From Zopfochytrium polystomum (lineage: Eukaryota; Chytridiomycota; Chytridiomycetes; Chytridiales; Chytridiaceae): 64,000 nt of DNA. Below are positions 32,403 through 44,540 of this stretch, piece after piece (position 1 is the first letter of the stretch; every line of letters begins with the position of its first letter). A model generated the notes under the pieces. It saw only the letters and a program-made list of their open reading frames with translations, made no database searches and was not told the DNA's origin. The stretch is from NCBI GenBank assembly GCA_025765615.1, contig JAIVFJ010000125.1, positions 124,001 to 188,000 on the forward strand, given 5' to 3'. Made by a program: the position numbers and the translations under genes.

Positions 32403-33074
32403 ATGCAGGAGGCCCTGAGCGCTTTGCTCTTTCATTGCATGCGGACGATTGTCGAGTCTTTGGAGGAAAATCCTCCCTAGTGCGACTCACGGTGAACATG
32501 TTCCGCTCTGTTCCTGCAGACCAGCCGTTTGAAGTGTCACTACACTAACTGCGACTCGGTCCGTACTCCTGCTCTCGGCATCAATATCTCTACCAAATTC
32601 CGAGCGCGAAGTCTCCTTCGCATCGGCAGAGGGGCTTTTTCACATTTCACTTCACCCGCTCTCGGCAGTTAACCCACGACCCGCACGCAGGAGCCGCGAC
32701 GTGGATCCGTAGCCGTGAGGGGCTAGCGTTTATAGAGTCCCTGTCCGGCGCACCAGTTGCCCGTCACCCTTGCGAACTTCATGATTGGGGACTTCGCCGC
32801 AGCAAAATCGACAGCGGTCGACGTAAAGATGTTTACCTATTCCAACGACAGCATCGGCTTCTTTTTGCTGAAGGAGCCAGTTTGGGAAGGGCGGGAAAAC
32901 TGGCTGGTGCTGAGCCCGAAATCACACTATCAGAGTACTGGCTGGAACGGAACCCCAATAGAGCAAGCAGTGACAGGCTGCTTTTTTCGTTTCCCACCGT
33001 GGGAATCAGTTACTGATTGGTGCGCGGTTTCACAGACATTCATCGGGCCTCCGATGAAAGCACAATCGATATAA
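32403..33074 (+). pseudogene. decayed tandem copy of the 30886 gene
   Basis: The ATG at 32403 begins MQEALSALLFHCM, parallel to SALMFHCM in the upstream gene, but stops at 32480 after ESLEENPP. Homology resumes in another frame (LVRLTVNMFRSVPADQPFEV), stops, and resumes again (EVSFASAEGLFHIS). A block of about 70 codons equivalent to the middle of the upstream gene is missing. The C-terminal part reappears as FMIGDFAAAKSTAVD and FFLLKEPVWEGRENWLVL, then diverges. Several stops, shifts and a deletion make it a pseudogene. Confidence 0.75.
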
Positions 33075-33723
33075 CCTCAGAGGGAACAAGCCAGTTGGTT
33101 CTGGCGGAGATTCCACCGCACCACGCCGATGGCATTCCGCCCTTTTGTCACGTTGGTATTTCAGCGTGAAACTTTCAGCCAACGTTTATTTGTCTGCGTC
33201 CCTATCGCAAACGCTTCCCGTCGACCACGTTCCCCAACTTTCAGATCAGACAGGTAGACGGCTGTTCGACGGTGCAGAGAACAATGATCGATATGACATC
33301 AGAATCGAGGTGAGTTTTGTGGGGGCCTCGGCTGATCTTGCGGTAGCACTGCCGTATTATTTCCGGTCACGAGGTCGTTGGAAAGACGGAATCTTTGAAT
33401 GGGAAGCCCAATGATAAAGAGTTGTTTCCAGCTTAGTCAACACGCACACACACCAAATTTGCTCTTTTTTCCTTTTTTGGGTTAGCTCCTTGGCAGTTAG
33501 CAGTCGGGCCGAAGCAAATGTCGGAAAAAACCAAGCAAACCTAAATTGAGAAAGAGCCAAAAAAAAAAAAAAAATAAAAAAAATTAGAAATTAAACAAAG
33601 AAGCAAACGGGGCGTGTGACCCCAAGAAGGAAAGAAAGGAAGAAAGAGAAATAAAGTAAACATTGAGACGTTAGAGACAGAGAGAGTAACAACAACATAC
33701 GACGGACGACGACGACGACAACG
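33075..33723. other. gene-poor spacer before the esterase cluster
   Basis: Contains a 90-codon plus-strand frame (33145-33414; VKLSANVYLSASLSQ, KDGIFEWEAQ) that may be a further relic of the preceding family, then A-rich simple sequence near 33560-33590. No supported gene. Confidence 0.35.
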
Positions 33724-35254
33724 ATGCCCGCGCTCCCCCACATCACTCCCGCCGCCGCCTTCCTTGCCGCCTTGGCCGCAGCCGCCGCCGGCGCTGCGTC
33801 GGGCTCGCCCTTGAAGGGGTAAGTGAGCGGCAGTTGTAGCTGGAATGGAGGAATGTCTGCTGCAGTCGGCTCACCGCGGACCTCATATCGACAATAGTTG
33901 CGACTCGCAGATGACCTACTATGCAAGTCCTGTCGATGTGGACCTTCCGGTTCCGGTCGTCCCGCACTACAGCATGTCCTCTTCGGAGATGGACTAGGCT
34001 TCCTCACACCAAGTCACTGATCCGACTAGAAACTACGGGGATGACGGCTCCGGTCCCACCGATGCTAATAAAGTGGAACTTCCATACGTAGGTTTCCTAA
34101 ACTGATCGCTTCCGCACCACGAGTCTGACTTTATTTGTCCACCAACAACCGTAGGGATCATTTACAGGATTTACCTTCTCGTCTTACAACGACACTACGA
34201 AAGTCCGTGTGCATCTGGGAATACCCTACGCCAAGGCGCCCGTAGCTGCTCCATTGCGAACCACCTGACAGCAACTCTTCCCGCGAGTGACTCCGCCCCA
34301 CTCTTTGATGCGGCCATCTTGGAGTCATCCGGTGTTCACTTTGGGTACACTTACAATTGGACGACAATCTACGGAACCATTACGGCTGGTCTGTTCTCGG
34401 TGACTGGTTGCAAGGACATTGGATGCCTCCGAGGCTTGTCGGCTGATGCTCTCCGGGCTGCGCAAAATGTGATGGAAGCGAACGGCGCCACCTTCCGCCC
34501 TTACGTCGACGGCGACTACATCCCAACCAACCCGCAGAAGCGGCTCCTGTCTGGTGACTTCATGCAAGTGCCCGTCCTCGTCGGCACCAACACCGATGAA
34601 GGCACATTCTTTACCAGCACCACCACCCCGGACCAATATTCGGCTCTCGTCGACAAGGCATTCCCAGGGCTCCCCAGCTCGCTCACCACCACCATCTACT
34701 CACTCTACCCTCTCAACAACTACACCGCGACAATATTTGGCGCCACGGCTGCCCCGTTCCTTGCTTCTGCGGACCTGATCGGCGACTGGGCGCTTCACTG
34801 CCCGTCGCAACGCGTTGCGGACGCCTATTCGCTCCTGTCCACGGCCGTCGACCCCGCCGACGGCAAGCCGCTCGTCTATCGTTACCACTTCAACCACGTC
34901 CCGACCTACCTCCCGTCCAGCCTGCGCATCTTTGGTGTCGCCCACTCGTTCGAGATTCCGTACGTCTTTGCCGCGCCCGAGACTCAGGCGTCCACGGGCG
35001 AGGACGCGCTCGCGAGGGAGATGGTGAGCATGTGGACCTTCTTTGGACAGTCAGCGGGGCGAGGCGGATTGAACGGATGGAAGGGACAGACGGTGGACTG
35101 GCCAAAGTACGAGGCGGTGGCGGCGCTCGGTGCGGGTGGTGGGATGAGGATGAGGATCGATGGTGCGGGTAGCTATGTGGTGGAGGTTGACAATGTTCGG
35201 ACGGCAAAGTGCAACGTCTGGAACGCACTCACAGCCGCAATTTCAACGCCTTGA
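33724..35254 (+). pseudogene. type-B carboxylesterase copy A, catalytic serine region deleted
   Basis: The ATG at 33724 opens a signal-peptide-like start (MPALPHITPAAAFLAALAAA). After an intron, the text matching the family start (GSFTGFTFSSYNDTTKVRVHLGIPYAKAP) appears near 34155-34240. It then jumps directly, out of frame, to SCSIANHLTATLPASDSAPLFDAAILESSG. Relative to copy C, about 0.5 kb is missing, including the oxyanion-hole region and the GESAG serine. The remainder to 35254 is open and includes GTNTDEG (Glu) and GVAHSFEIPYVF (His). Without the nucleophile it cannot be an active esterase. Confidence 0.85.
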
Positions 35255-35802
35255 ACACTTTGTGTTGAAGATGTCAACTATAGAGAGTTTTGAGACTTCT
35301 TGTTATTCAGCGAGTAAGATGAAAAATATAATACGAACTAGCAATTTTTTGAGGTTCGATCAGTCCCTACACCTAAGGTCGGTGTGTCGAAAATGTCAGG
35401 AGCTTCGCTCACCGACCGCCCGGCTGAGCGCCAAGCCTGTCTCTCCGCGAACAGAAAGCGACGCAAACCCAAAAACATCTGGAGCAGAGCTAACACACAC
35501 TCACTCAAATATAAGTCATTCCCGCCCGAAACGCACCGTCTGTCTGCTCCGAAACGCCAAACAGGCAGTGCAGGCGTATTCACCCAGAATTTCAAAGCCA
35601 TAGACCGAACGTACAATCGTATGGCTCCGTCCGAGTCCTGATGGTCAGTGTGGCCTCCTGGCCTTCGCGAACATCGTAACGGTCCAATGTGACAACCAAC
35701 GCGAAGACAAATGTGGAAAACAATGAAAATCAATTTCCGAAACAAGCACGATGTTGAAACCAGTCGAACGGAGGTCTCAAATTTAACGAGAACGATTTGC
35801 TC

Positions 35803-36974
<1,172 letters not shown>

Positions 36975-37382
36975 AATCGTCGGGCGGCGAGGCACCGGGC
37001 GAAGTGCGCTTTTTGGAGCGGCGTGTCGTCGTGGTCGTCGTCGTCGTCGTCTGGTTCGGCTTAGGGTTCCTTCTTCTCCTCCCACCACCTCCTACTCCTC
37101 CTCCTCCTCCTCCTCGTTCCGAGTATTTTTCTGTGTGCAAGTGTGATTATTGACGACGTGATCATATTTGGTCAATCAGCCAATCAATCAATGAATGAAT
37201 GCTTGCGTGATGGCACTGCTTGCGCTCCTGCGTTCGAAAAGCGTTTTTTGTCTTTTTGTCTCCGCTAGTTACAAAACCGCCCAGCCGTTATTAATCTATA
37301 TATGCATGCAATAATGCACTTTCAATTCTTCTGTTGGTGCGTGCACGGTTTCCATAACCCTTGGTGTCACGTCGCCTTGACT

Positions 37383-39405
37383 ATGCCACGGCCACCACTG
37401 CCACCATCGCCAGCCCTGTCGACCAGGTCCTCCCTGTTCGTCGCCACGCTCCTGGCAATATTGCTCGCACCAGCTGCGGTGGATGCCTTACCTCGCCGAT
37501 CTCCCGATCTTCGGTCAGTCATCTCTCTCCCTCTGCAGGCCCTAGCCCCCAACCCGACATCTTGTCCCACTGCCATTAGGTGTTCTTCCAAGAGCAGCCG
37601 CATGGGACAACTTCTGAGTGCGCTTCTTCCGACTCGCTTCGCAGACGGCTGCAGCCGTTCGAAGCCTGGTCCAGTTTCCGAAGGCCCTCACACCTTGCGA
37701 GCAGATTTTCCTCAAGAAGCTGCAGCAACTTCGATCGTTAATAACACTGTGCAGCTGAGCTACGTGAGTTACTGCACCCCGATACGGTTGGCTGCAAAGT
37801 AAGCAGGATTCTCATCCATCGCCAGGGCAAGTTTACTGGGATTACGCGTTCACTGTATAATGACAGCATCAATGTTCGAATGCACTTGGGTATTCCGTAT
37901 GCTCAAGCACCCGTTCAGACGCTACGATTCCTTGCCCCCAAACGAATAACTTCGAACCTTGGGGAGAGAAATGCCACATCTTTCGGAGCCACGTGCATCC
38001 AAAGCATCAATTCAATATACCCGTTCGCCCAATCGGAAGGTATACACTGGCTCAGCTCGTTTAAAATCAGTCCTCACGCATTTTCGCAGACTGCTTATTC
38101 ATCAACGTGTTCGCTCCCGCCGATATTCACCAAAGTATTAGGCTGCCTGTCATGGTTTGGGTTTACGGTGGAAACTTCGATTCTGGCAGCTCTTCCTTCA
38201 GCACGTACGACGGTTTAACCATGGTTGGCCGCTCAATCGAGCTCGGACAAGAAGTCATCGTTGTTTCTTTCAACTACCGCCTCGGAGTATTTGGTTTCCT
38301 TGCATCACCTGAGATTCAAGAAGCGGGCGGTTCAAATGCCGGTTTGAAAGATCAGGCTGCTGCCTTCGAATGGATCCGCGAAAATATAGAGGCATTTGGC
38401 GGAGACGCGACGCGTGTTACTGCGTTCGGCGAGTCTGCTGGCAGTTGCTCTATTGCAAACCACTTGGCCTCCAAACGTGCCATTGAGGGCGTTGGACTGC
38501 TCTTTGACGCCGCAATACTCCAATCTGGAGGGATCCACTTAGGTTCGGTGTTGAATTGGACGACCGTCTATGAGACTACCTTCCGTGCTTTGTCAAGAGC
38601 CACTCAGTGTGGAAATCTTGCGTGCTTACGCGGTCTCTCAGCCAATGCTCTCCGCGCTGCCCAAGTCGCTGTGCGCACCGTGTACCGCCCTTATGTCGAT
38701 GAAGACTACATTCCAACTAACCCGCAGAATCGACTCGCGTCGGGTGACTTCATGCATATCCCTATTCTGGCCGGAACTAATACCAACGAAGGGACGTTAT
38801 TTACTGGAATTTCGAAAGCCGAGGAGTACTCTATGTGGGTATCAGCCATGTTTCCAATGGCAGCGACCACTCTTCTCGACCCGGTACATGGACTGTACCC
38901 CCTATCCAAGTACAACTCGACAGTTTTCGGTACCGACGCGGCGCCTTTTCTCGCCGCGGCCGACCTGATTGGCGACTGGATGTTTCAATGTCCCACGCAG
39001 GCCTTGTTGGACGCTTATGCTTTGTTTTCGACCGCCCATGATCCAGCCGATGGGAAACCTCTCGTCTTTCGTTACCACTTCAACTATCTTCGAACCGACG
39101 TTCCTTCATCCGATCGAATCCTTGGGGTCGCCCATGCATCCGAGATTCCTTTTGCATTTGGTGCTGCAAAGTCGCGAATGTCCTCGTCCGATGAGGCACT
39201 CGCGCGCGAGATGGTCAGCATTTGGACTTTTTTTGGTCAGTCTGCGGGGCGGAGGGGCCTGAACGGGTGGAAAGGTCAGTCGGCTGACTGGCCAAAATTC
39301 GAGGCTGGAAGTAAAAAGCAGCTCCGAATTGATGGCGCTGGGAGCTACGCGGTCGAGGTGGATGATGGGAGGCGCGAAAAGTGCACGGCGGTTCAGTCGA
39401 CATGA
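37383..39405 (+). CDS. secreted type-B carboxylesterase/lipase copy C (apparently intact)
   Basis: Exons 37383-37763, 37826-38039 and 38090-39405; 636 residues, phases consistent. A signal peptide (SSLFVATLLAILLAPAAVDA) precedes an N-terminal extension of about 100 residues, then GKFTGITRSLYNDSINVRMHLGIPYAQAP. The oxyanion-hole region is VWVYGGNFDSGS. The catalytic triad is visible: Ser314 in GESAGS, Glu432 in GTNTNEG and His547 in GVAHASEIPFAF. Members of this alpha/beta-hydrolase family cleave carboxylic esters, outside the cell when secreted; the substrate cannot be read. It is the only one of three tandem copies with all three residues. TATATA-like sequence lies about 85 bp upstream. Confidence 0.92.
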
Positions 39406-39751
39406 TTTTCGGCTGTCCAAAACAACTGGTCGTTGTTCTCATGTGCGTTCTAAATAAACGTTTTATTGGAAAGACGAGCCACAGGACGTCACAGGACGTC
39501 ACCCACACACCCACAAAGACTGTCAGCTCTGCTCTTTGACGTGGACCGAGCAACGAGCCAATCGCCCCATCGTTGAGCAGCACGCGCCTAGATCGAGCTT
39601 TTAGTTGGGTGGGTGCACGTCTCGCGCTGACCCTGGTCTCATCGCAACTCTATTTCCAACCTCACCTCGTTATTTACTTTTGTCGCCCGTCCCTCATTCG
39701 CTGTTCCATCGATCCACCTCCCTTTACAGAGTTCCATTGCCTCGCAGCGGA

Positions 39752-40418
39752 ATGGTCCACTTCTGGTCGCACTCAACGACGTACGACTATCCTTGGTCCA
39801 CCGTCACCCAGGCGATATGGCAAAAGTACCCGAATCCGTTCGCCGCACATGTTCTATCCAGCGATGTCATCGACAGATACGTTGACGAAAACGGCGTGCT
39901 TCACTCAACGCGGCTTTTCACCAAGGAAGGCAAGCTTCCCAAGTGGGGAAAGGCGGTAGGTTGTCACCTTCGGATCCTGATTCGATCTTCTGATGACCCT
40001 TCATGCTACAACTATGTGTTGTTCAAATCAGCTCATCGGTTTACCCGTCGCCTATATCGTCGAGTTTTCCACACTCGATCCAAAGACTCGCACCTTCACT
40101 ACAATCAACAGAAACCTTTCCCACGCAAAGCTCATGCTCGTCGAGGAACGGCAGGTTGTCCGATGTTCACCCACGCACCACACATCGACGATCTTGTCAA
40201 CGGAGGCGTCCATCGTGTCGAATACATCGTTTGTCAGCATAAGAAGTCGGATTGAGGGGTTTGGACTGAAGCGGCTGAAGGAAAATACGCTGAGGGTGAG
40301 CACATCCTGACCAAAGCGCTTGCACTAATTGAATGCTGTGGTTTCTCGTTTTTTTAAGAGCTCCAAGGGCCTCTTGCATGTTCTTGAACGGTTGTCGGCC
40401 GGCCTTCGGCATGAGTGA
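39752..40418 (+). CDS. PRELI/Ups1-type mitochondrial intermembrane-space lipid-transfer protein
   Basis: Exons 39752-39955, 40032-40295 and 40359-40418; 175 residues, the usual family length. The PRELI/MSF1 domain fills the protein: TYDYPWSTVTQAIWQKYPNPF, HVLSSDVIDRYVDENGVLHS, LIGLPVAYIVEFSTLDPKT, NLSHAKLMLVEERQVV, then IRSRIEGFGLKRLKENTLRSSKGLLHVLERL. Such proteins, with Mdm35/TRIAP1, carry phosphatidic acid or phosphatidylserine between mitochondrial membranes for cardiolipin and PE synthesis. The C-terminal half is closer to PRELI/Ups1 than to the Slowmo/Ups2 branch as I recall them. There is no cleavable presequence, as expected for the family. Confidence 0.92.
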
Positions 40419-40641
40419 CATATGGCACAACTCAAATCCAAGTTTTTGACCCACCGCGACAACTCTACACTCACTGTACAAACCTTCACTCTCTAATTCA
40501 TCAGGGACCTTTCCCAGAAGACGCGTGAGACTTTCTTGCACAACAAAACATTTCTTTGACAAATAAAGCTGAATATTTTGCAACCTTCGCAGAAGAGCAT
40601 TGACAGCCAAAAGCTATAATTAAGTTGAAAGCCGAGGAACG

Positions 40642-41875
40642 TCATCCATGAGGGTCGTTCGCCCCAAACCGACGGACTTGGAGGGCAAATCCGCGCTCGA
40701 GCGGTCCCAGTCGCCGGTCGCCACGGTCCGCAAATCTACGGCTCCAGCTGATAACTGTGCTGACACCATCCCTTTCGTTCACCGACTCTACTGTGTTACC
40801 GCTAGACGGCAAGGGAAGAGGTGCGAGGTAATTTTCGGATTCGCTGCTGGACCAACGGCTGGAAGAATCCATCAGGTCAACATCAGAGCGGATATCGATA
40901 TCTTGAACTCCAGCTCGACGAAGGAAATACGCGTCTGGAGGAATCACTCCCCGATTATTCTTGTAGTATCCTGCAACCGTCTCCTCAACCAGAAAACCAC
41001 TTTTTACGTAGAAGCGAAGCGCTTGCACGTTGCTGGTTTGCACATGAAGGCAAACATCCCGCGTCGGCCCGACCGAGTCAAGGAGGTGGCGAAGAAGGCG
41101 TGTTCCTGTGAAATTTTACGGGTGTAGGTGAGTGTTCATGTTCCTAAACAAAAAAAGGAAGCAGCATGTTGTTACCAATTTGGAGACGGCGATACGGCGC
41201 AAGCACTCCGAGGGTCATCACATAAACCCTCTCTCGGTTGCGCGCTCCGACTGAGGCTATCCTCCGTTCAGCACCGTCAACAGCGGGACCGTCAGCCTCG
41301 GCCCTCTCTCCAGTTTGTTCCCGCCGGCAGCAAATTGCCCCGACGCACTCGTCTCCGACAAACGCGAGCGCGCAAAGATTCCTTTCTTGTATAACTACCT
41401 TGTAGAATCCGTCGTTGTACTGGATTGGGAATACTACGCTGTTCAGAAGACGTAATTGTCGAAGCAGGTTTCCGGCAGGATCCAGTGGCACAATTGCCAC
41501 AGGAAGATGGGTTAGGTCCCTCAAATGAGAGGACCTAGAGGCAGGTCGCTTTTCGATCGACGGTACGGATGTGCTTGTCGGCGTTGTTGGATGTTCAACT
41601 GGCCTGATGCTTTCTTCAAGGCGGAAAGGAGATCGCGGATCTGATCGTGGCTTGGGAAGTGGTCGGTGGTAGGGGTCGAGTAGAAAAGTTGCGGAAATTG
41701 GTACTGCGCGAGATGGTGGTGGGGAAGTCGATGGCCGAGTGGCTGAGGACATCGTCGCATCCGTCGATGACAGTGGTGAGCAAGGGGTCGCGGAGGGAAA
41801 CTGCTGTGGCGCGTCTGGCGAAGGTACATGCTCAGTAACTCGAGCTGAGCCCCCATTGACGCTGAGCTGCAGCAT
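40642..41875 (-). CDS. NAA50-like N-alpha-acetyltransferase (GNAT fold) with long N-terminal extension
   Basis: Exons 41176-41875 and 40642-41105; 387 residues. The GNAT core matches NAA50: LRLLNSVVFPIQYNDGFYKVV, VGAICCRRE, RVYVMTLGVLAPYRRLQIG across the intron to TRLLRHLLD, then CLHVQTSNVQALRFYVKSGF and YYKNNRGVIPPDAYFLRR. RRLQIG is the acetyl-CoA-binding R-x-x-x-x-G loop. NAA50 acetylates N-terminal methionines and associates with the NatA complex. Unlike the animal protein (about 170 residues), there are about 125 residues of Ser/Pro/Thr-rich sequence before the core, a 25-residue acidic/Ala insert between beta strands (GERAEADGPAVDGAERR) and a 70-residue tail. The start is the first true ATG, at 41875. 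Confidence 0.88.
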
Positions 41876-41928
41876 GTGGGACAACAACGTTCGTTCCGTT
41901 TGTACGTTCTGACAAGTGCTGCTCTATC

Positions 41929-44277
41929 TCATTTTTTGATTGTTGTTGCAACCTCAAACTCTTTCCGCAACCAAACAAACAAAATATCCGCACGCTTTGT
42001 GTGCAAAGGGAACAGCGACTTCGGCTTCGTTCCATTCGGCCCACTCTCCGCCTTCTTCGCCTTTATCAATTCGGTGCGTCCCGCAAAAACGCCCAAGCTT
42101 GCACCGACAAGGCGGAGAACTTCGATATAATCAGCCTGACTCATGCTCCGGGGTGGAAGAAAGACGGGGTAACCTTCCGCTAGGAGGTGCATCTTTGCCA
42201 TTCGGTCGTGCCACCTTGCCAAAGTCTCCCAGTCACCCAGCATAAGGTAGTTTAGTCCGATCGCATACCACGCCTCAACGAGAAGCGGATGGTATGTACA
42301 TTCGGATCCGGGCGGGTACAACGCGTCCACAGCTGCAGGAGTGGAGAGATCGACATGGTGCCAAGGCTTTCCCAAGAAGAACGGCGGCGGGAGTGAGTGC
42401 GGCGGACTCCCAGTCTTTGCAGAGACAGCGTCCGCAGCAGCGAGGGCGTCCAGGTAGTAATCCTCGCTTTCGTCTTCCAGCAAAGATCCGGCTGGAATAG
42501 ACGCCACAAAGGCGGAAAGTGAGTCACCGCGGGTTGGAGGTGGGGCGTGGTACCACCCGCTTCCAGTACCGCTTTCGGTTGGCGAAGCAACTTTAGGTGC
42601 GTGGATTGATGCCAGTACTTGAAGACTCGCGAAGTCATGAGTTTCGGAACTCCTTTTTTTCTCATCACCGACAGCGGGAGAGGGATGATGGAAATGTTCC
42701 GTTCCAGACGCATAATGCGACAAAAAGAAGGCGTAATCTCGAGTTGAGCGACGGAGGAGGCCGTTGATTTGCTCGCGATAAGGTTCCAGCGCTGCAACGT
42801 GATCTTCTAATGGCGCCGTCATAATTCGAGTCCGGCGATAAGAGGACCCGGGACACTGTGTCACTGCCTCGCGTATTTCAGGAGTTTCGGCAAACGTCTG
42901 TTTGCAAGGTATCCCGATTCCTCCGCGATCTCGAATGTTGAATTCTTGAATCGCTTTATCGATAATCGAAACCGCGTACTGATGCAGACATGCGCCGCGT
43001 AGGAAAAACAGTTGTCGCTCGTCCAGATCAACGCCTTCTCCAACTTCATTTCCATCATCACCATTAACGACGTGGTGCTTTGCTGGAAGCACCAAGGCGC
43101 TTTGCGGTCTACGGCGTCTCTTCGCCATCGTAATCGCCGCCTTAAAGTCTTTCAAAGCCAGCGGGTAGTTTTCTTGAAAGCAGTGCACCATGGCTCGAGT
43201 CCGGTAGTACGCGGCTGTTGTCGGAAAAGCGTCCACGAGACGATCGAGAACGTCCGTAGTCGTATAGCAAGCAAGCATCCTCGAAGGAATTTTCTCATGG
43301 AAAAAGTGGACGTATTGAGCATCGTAGTTATTGGGAAACTTCCTCAAGACCTGTGGAATTTGTACGATTACTTTCCGGTTTCCGTGTTCGTTTGTGAAAT
43401 AAATTCCTCTCACCTTCGCAGCGACATCATCCAATGATGAAGCTGACTGCATTACCAGGACTGATGTGGCAATTTCGTCTATTCTATAGGCGTGCGCCAA
43501 TTTCGAAATGGCCATCTCCCGCAATCGATGCTGTCTCGCCTGCGACAGCAAGGCACCAGGCTTCGCACTTCCCCGGCCTCTCCGAGGACCAGGGCCAGCA
43601 CCCGCAGACCCACTTCCAGAAGCGCGAGTTCCTCCAGTTCCACCGTCAGCGGCTCGCAAGATGAGGTCGCCAGCATCCTCGACCAGACGACGAACGGCAA
43701 CTAGGCTTTTAAACACCACGGGATCTATTGGTGGTGGAAGGGGTTGGGAGGAGTGCGCAGACGACCCGGCCGCATTCACTACGGTTCCGCTAATGCTTGT
43801 GGCAGAGCCCAGCTCCATCGCGCCTGAAACCGCTGCCGAGAAGTTCGCATTACGTGGGGAGATGGGCGCCGGCGGTTGCCCAGTCGCGTTGGTTGGTCTA
43901 CGAGTCGAAGTGGTCAGCCTTGCCATCGGACCCACAGGCGACGATGATGAAGAAAGCGGAACCGATGCGGCTTGATTAATGACCAATAGCGAGTTGAAGA
44001 GTTCAAGTGGCAAAGAGAGCCAAGGCCCGTGATAGCTGGCAATGTACGGAAAGTGTTTGTTTCGGCCGATAAGGATCGACCCCTCTGTGACGGTAGGCAG
44101 AACATCCCCGTTCGAATTCAGTTTGCGTGCTGGCGATGCAGATGCGATGGGCGATGGCGTCCCGGAGCGCGTTGAACTGGGCGATGCAGGTGTTGTCGCC
44201 GTCGAAGGAACTGCGATCGGCGATGGGTGACGGTGAATCGCACCAGCCGATTGAGACGTTCGGACCTTCTGCGTCAT
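41929..44277 (-). CDS. conserved fungal protein with TPR-like helices, function unknown
   Basis: Single exon, 782 residues. A Ser/Pro/Thr-rich N-terminus (HPSPIAVPSTATTPASPSS) is followed by PWLSLPLELFNSLLVIN and PPPIDPVVFKSLVAVRRLVEDA. Then come helical blocks with a strong conserved feel: RQHRLREMAISKLAHAYRID, QSASSLDDVA, NNYDAQYVHFFHEKIPSR, YRTRAMVHCFQENYPLALKDF (TPR-like), LDERQLFFLRGACLHQYA and HPLLVEAWYAIGLNYLMLGDW (TPR-like). I recall proteins of this order, with the YVHFFHEKIPSR block, in many fungi annotated only as TPR-domain proteins. No signal peptide, membrane segment or catalytic motif is evident. Its lack of introns contrasts with its neighbours. Confidence 0.78.
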   Translation of the reverse strand: MTQKVRTSQSAGAIHRHPSPIAVPSTATTPASPSSTRSGTPSPIASASPARKLNSNGDVLPTVTEGSILIGRNKHFPYIASYHGPWLSLPLELFNSLLVINQAASVPLSSSSSPVGPMARLTTSTRRPTNATGQPPAPISPRNANFSAAVSGAMELGSATSISGTVVNAAGSSAHSSQPLPPPIDPVVFKSLVAVRRLVEDAGDLILRAADGGTGGTRASGSGSAGAGPGPRRGRGSAKPGALLSQARQHRLREMAISKLAHAYRIDEIATSVLVMQSASSLDDVAAKVRGIYFTNEHGNRKVIVQIPQVLRKFPNNYDAQYVHFFHEKIPSRMLACYTTTDVLDRLVDAFPTTAAYYRTRAMVHCFQENYPLALKDFKAAITMAKRRRRPQSALVLPAKHHVVNGDDGNEVGEGVDLDERQLFFLRGACLHQYAVSIIDKAIQEFNIRDRGGIGIPCKQTFAETPEIREAVTQCPGSSYRRTRIMTAPLEDHVAALEPYREQINGLLRRSTRDYAFFLSHYASGTEHFHHPSPAVGDEKKRSSETHDFASLQVLASIHAPKVASPTESGTGSGWYHAPPPTRGDSLSAFVASIPAGSLLEDESEDYYLDALAAADAVSAKTGSPPHSLPPPFFLGKPWHHVDLSTPAAVDALYPPGSECTYHPLLVEAWYAIGLNYLMLGDWETLARWHDRMAKMHLLAEGYPVFLPPRSMSQADYIEVLRLVGASLGVFAGRTELIKAKKAESGPNGTKPKSLFPLHTKRADILFVWLRKEFEVATTIKK

Positions 44278-44540
44278 CTCCTTCCTCCTTTCTTTCTTTT
44301 CTTTTTCCCGTTTTGATTGACGGAGTCAAAAAAGGCGCGCGGAACTTTAAGTCAGCTGTGCAGGAATGTGTATGGATTTGGGAGTAGCACGGCAGCACAG
44401 TCTTCAAAAGAAGCGCAAAACAACCCATGTATGAGCCGTCTCGTTCCAACACGGCCTGCGAAAACAGCACGCCTCGTAGTGACAAACGTGAAACCACACA
44501 TCTTTGGTACTGGGCTGAACTTTATCCCCGCTGTTGAAGA

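Noticed and set aside
31749..32480. 243-codon plus-strand frame as a real gene
   Set aside because: Composition is random, and its end is only the start of the decayed paralog of the 30886 gene.
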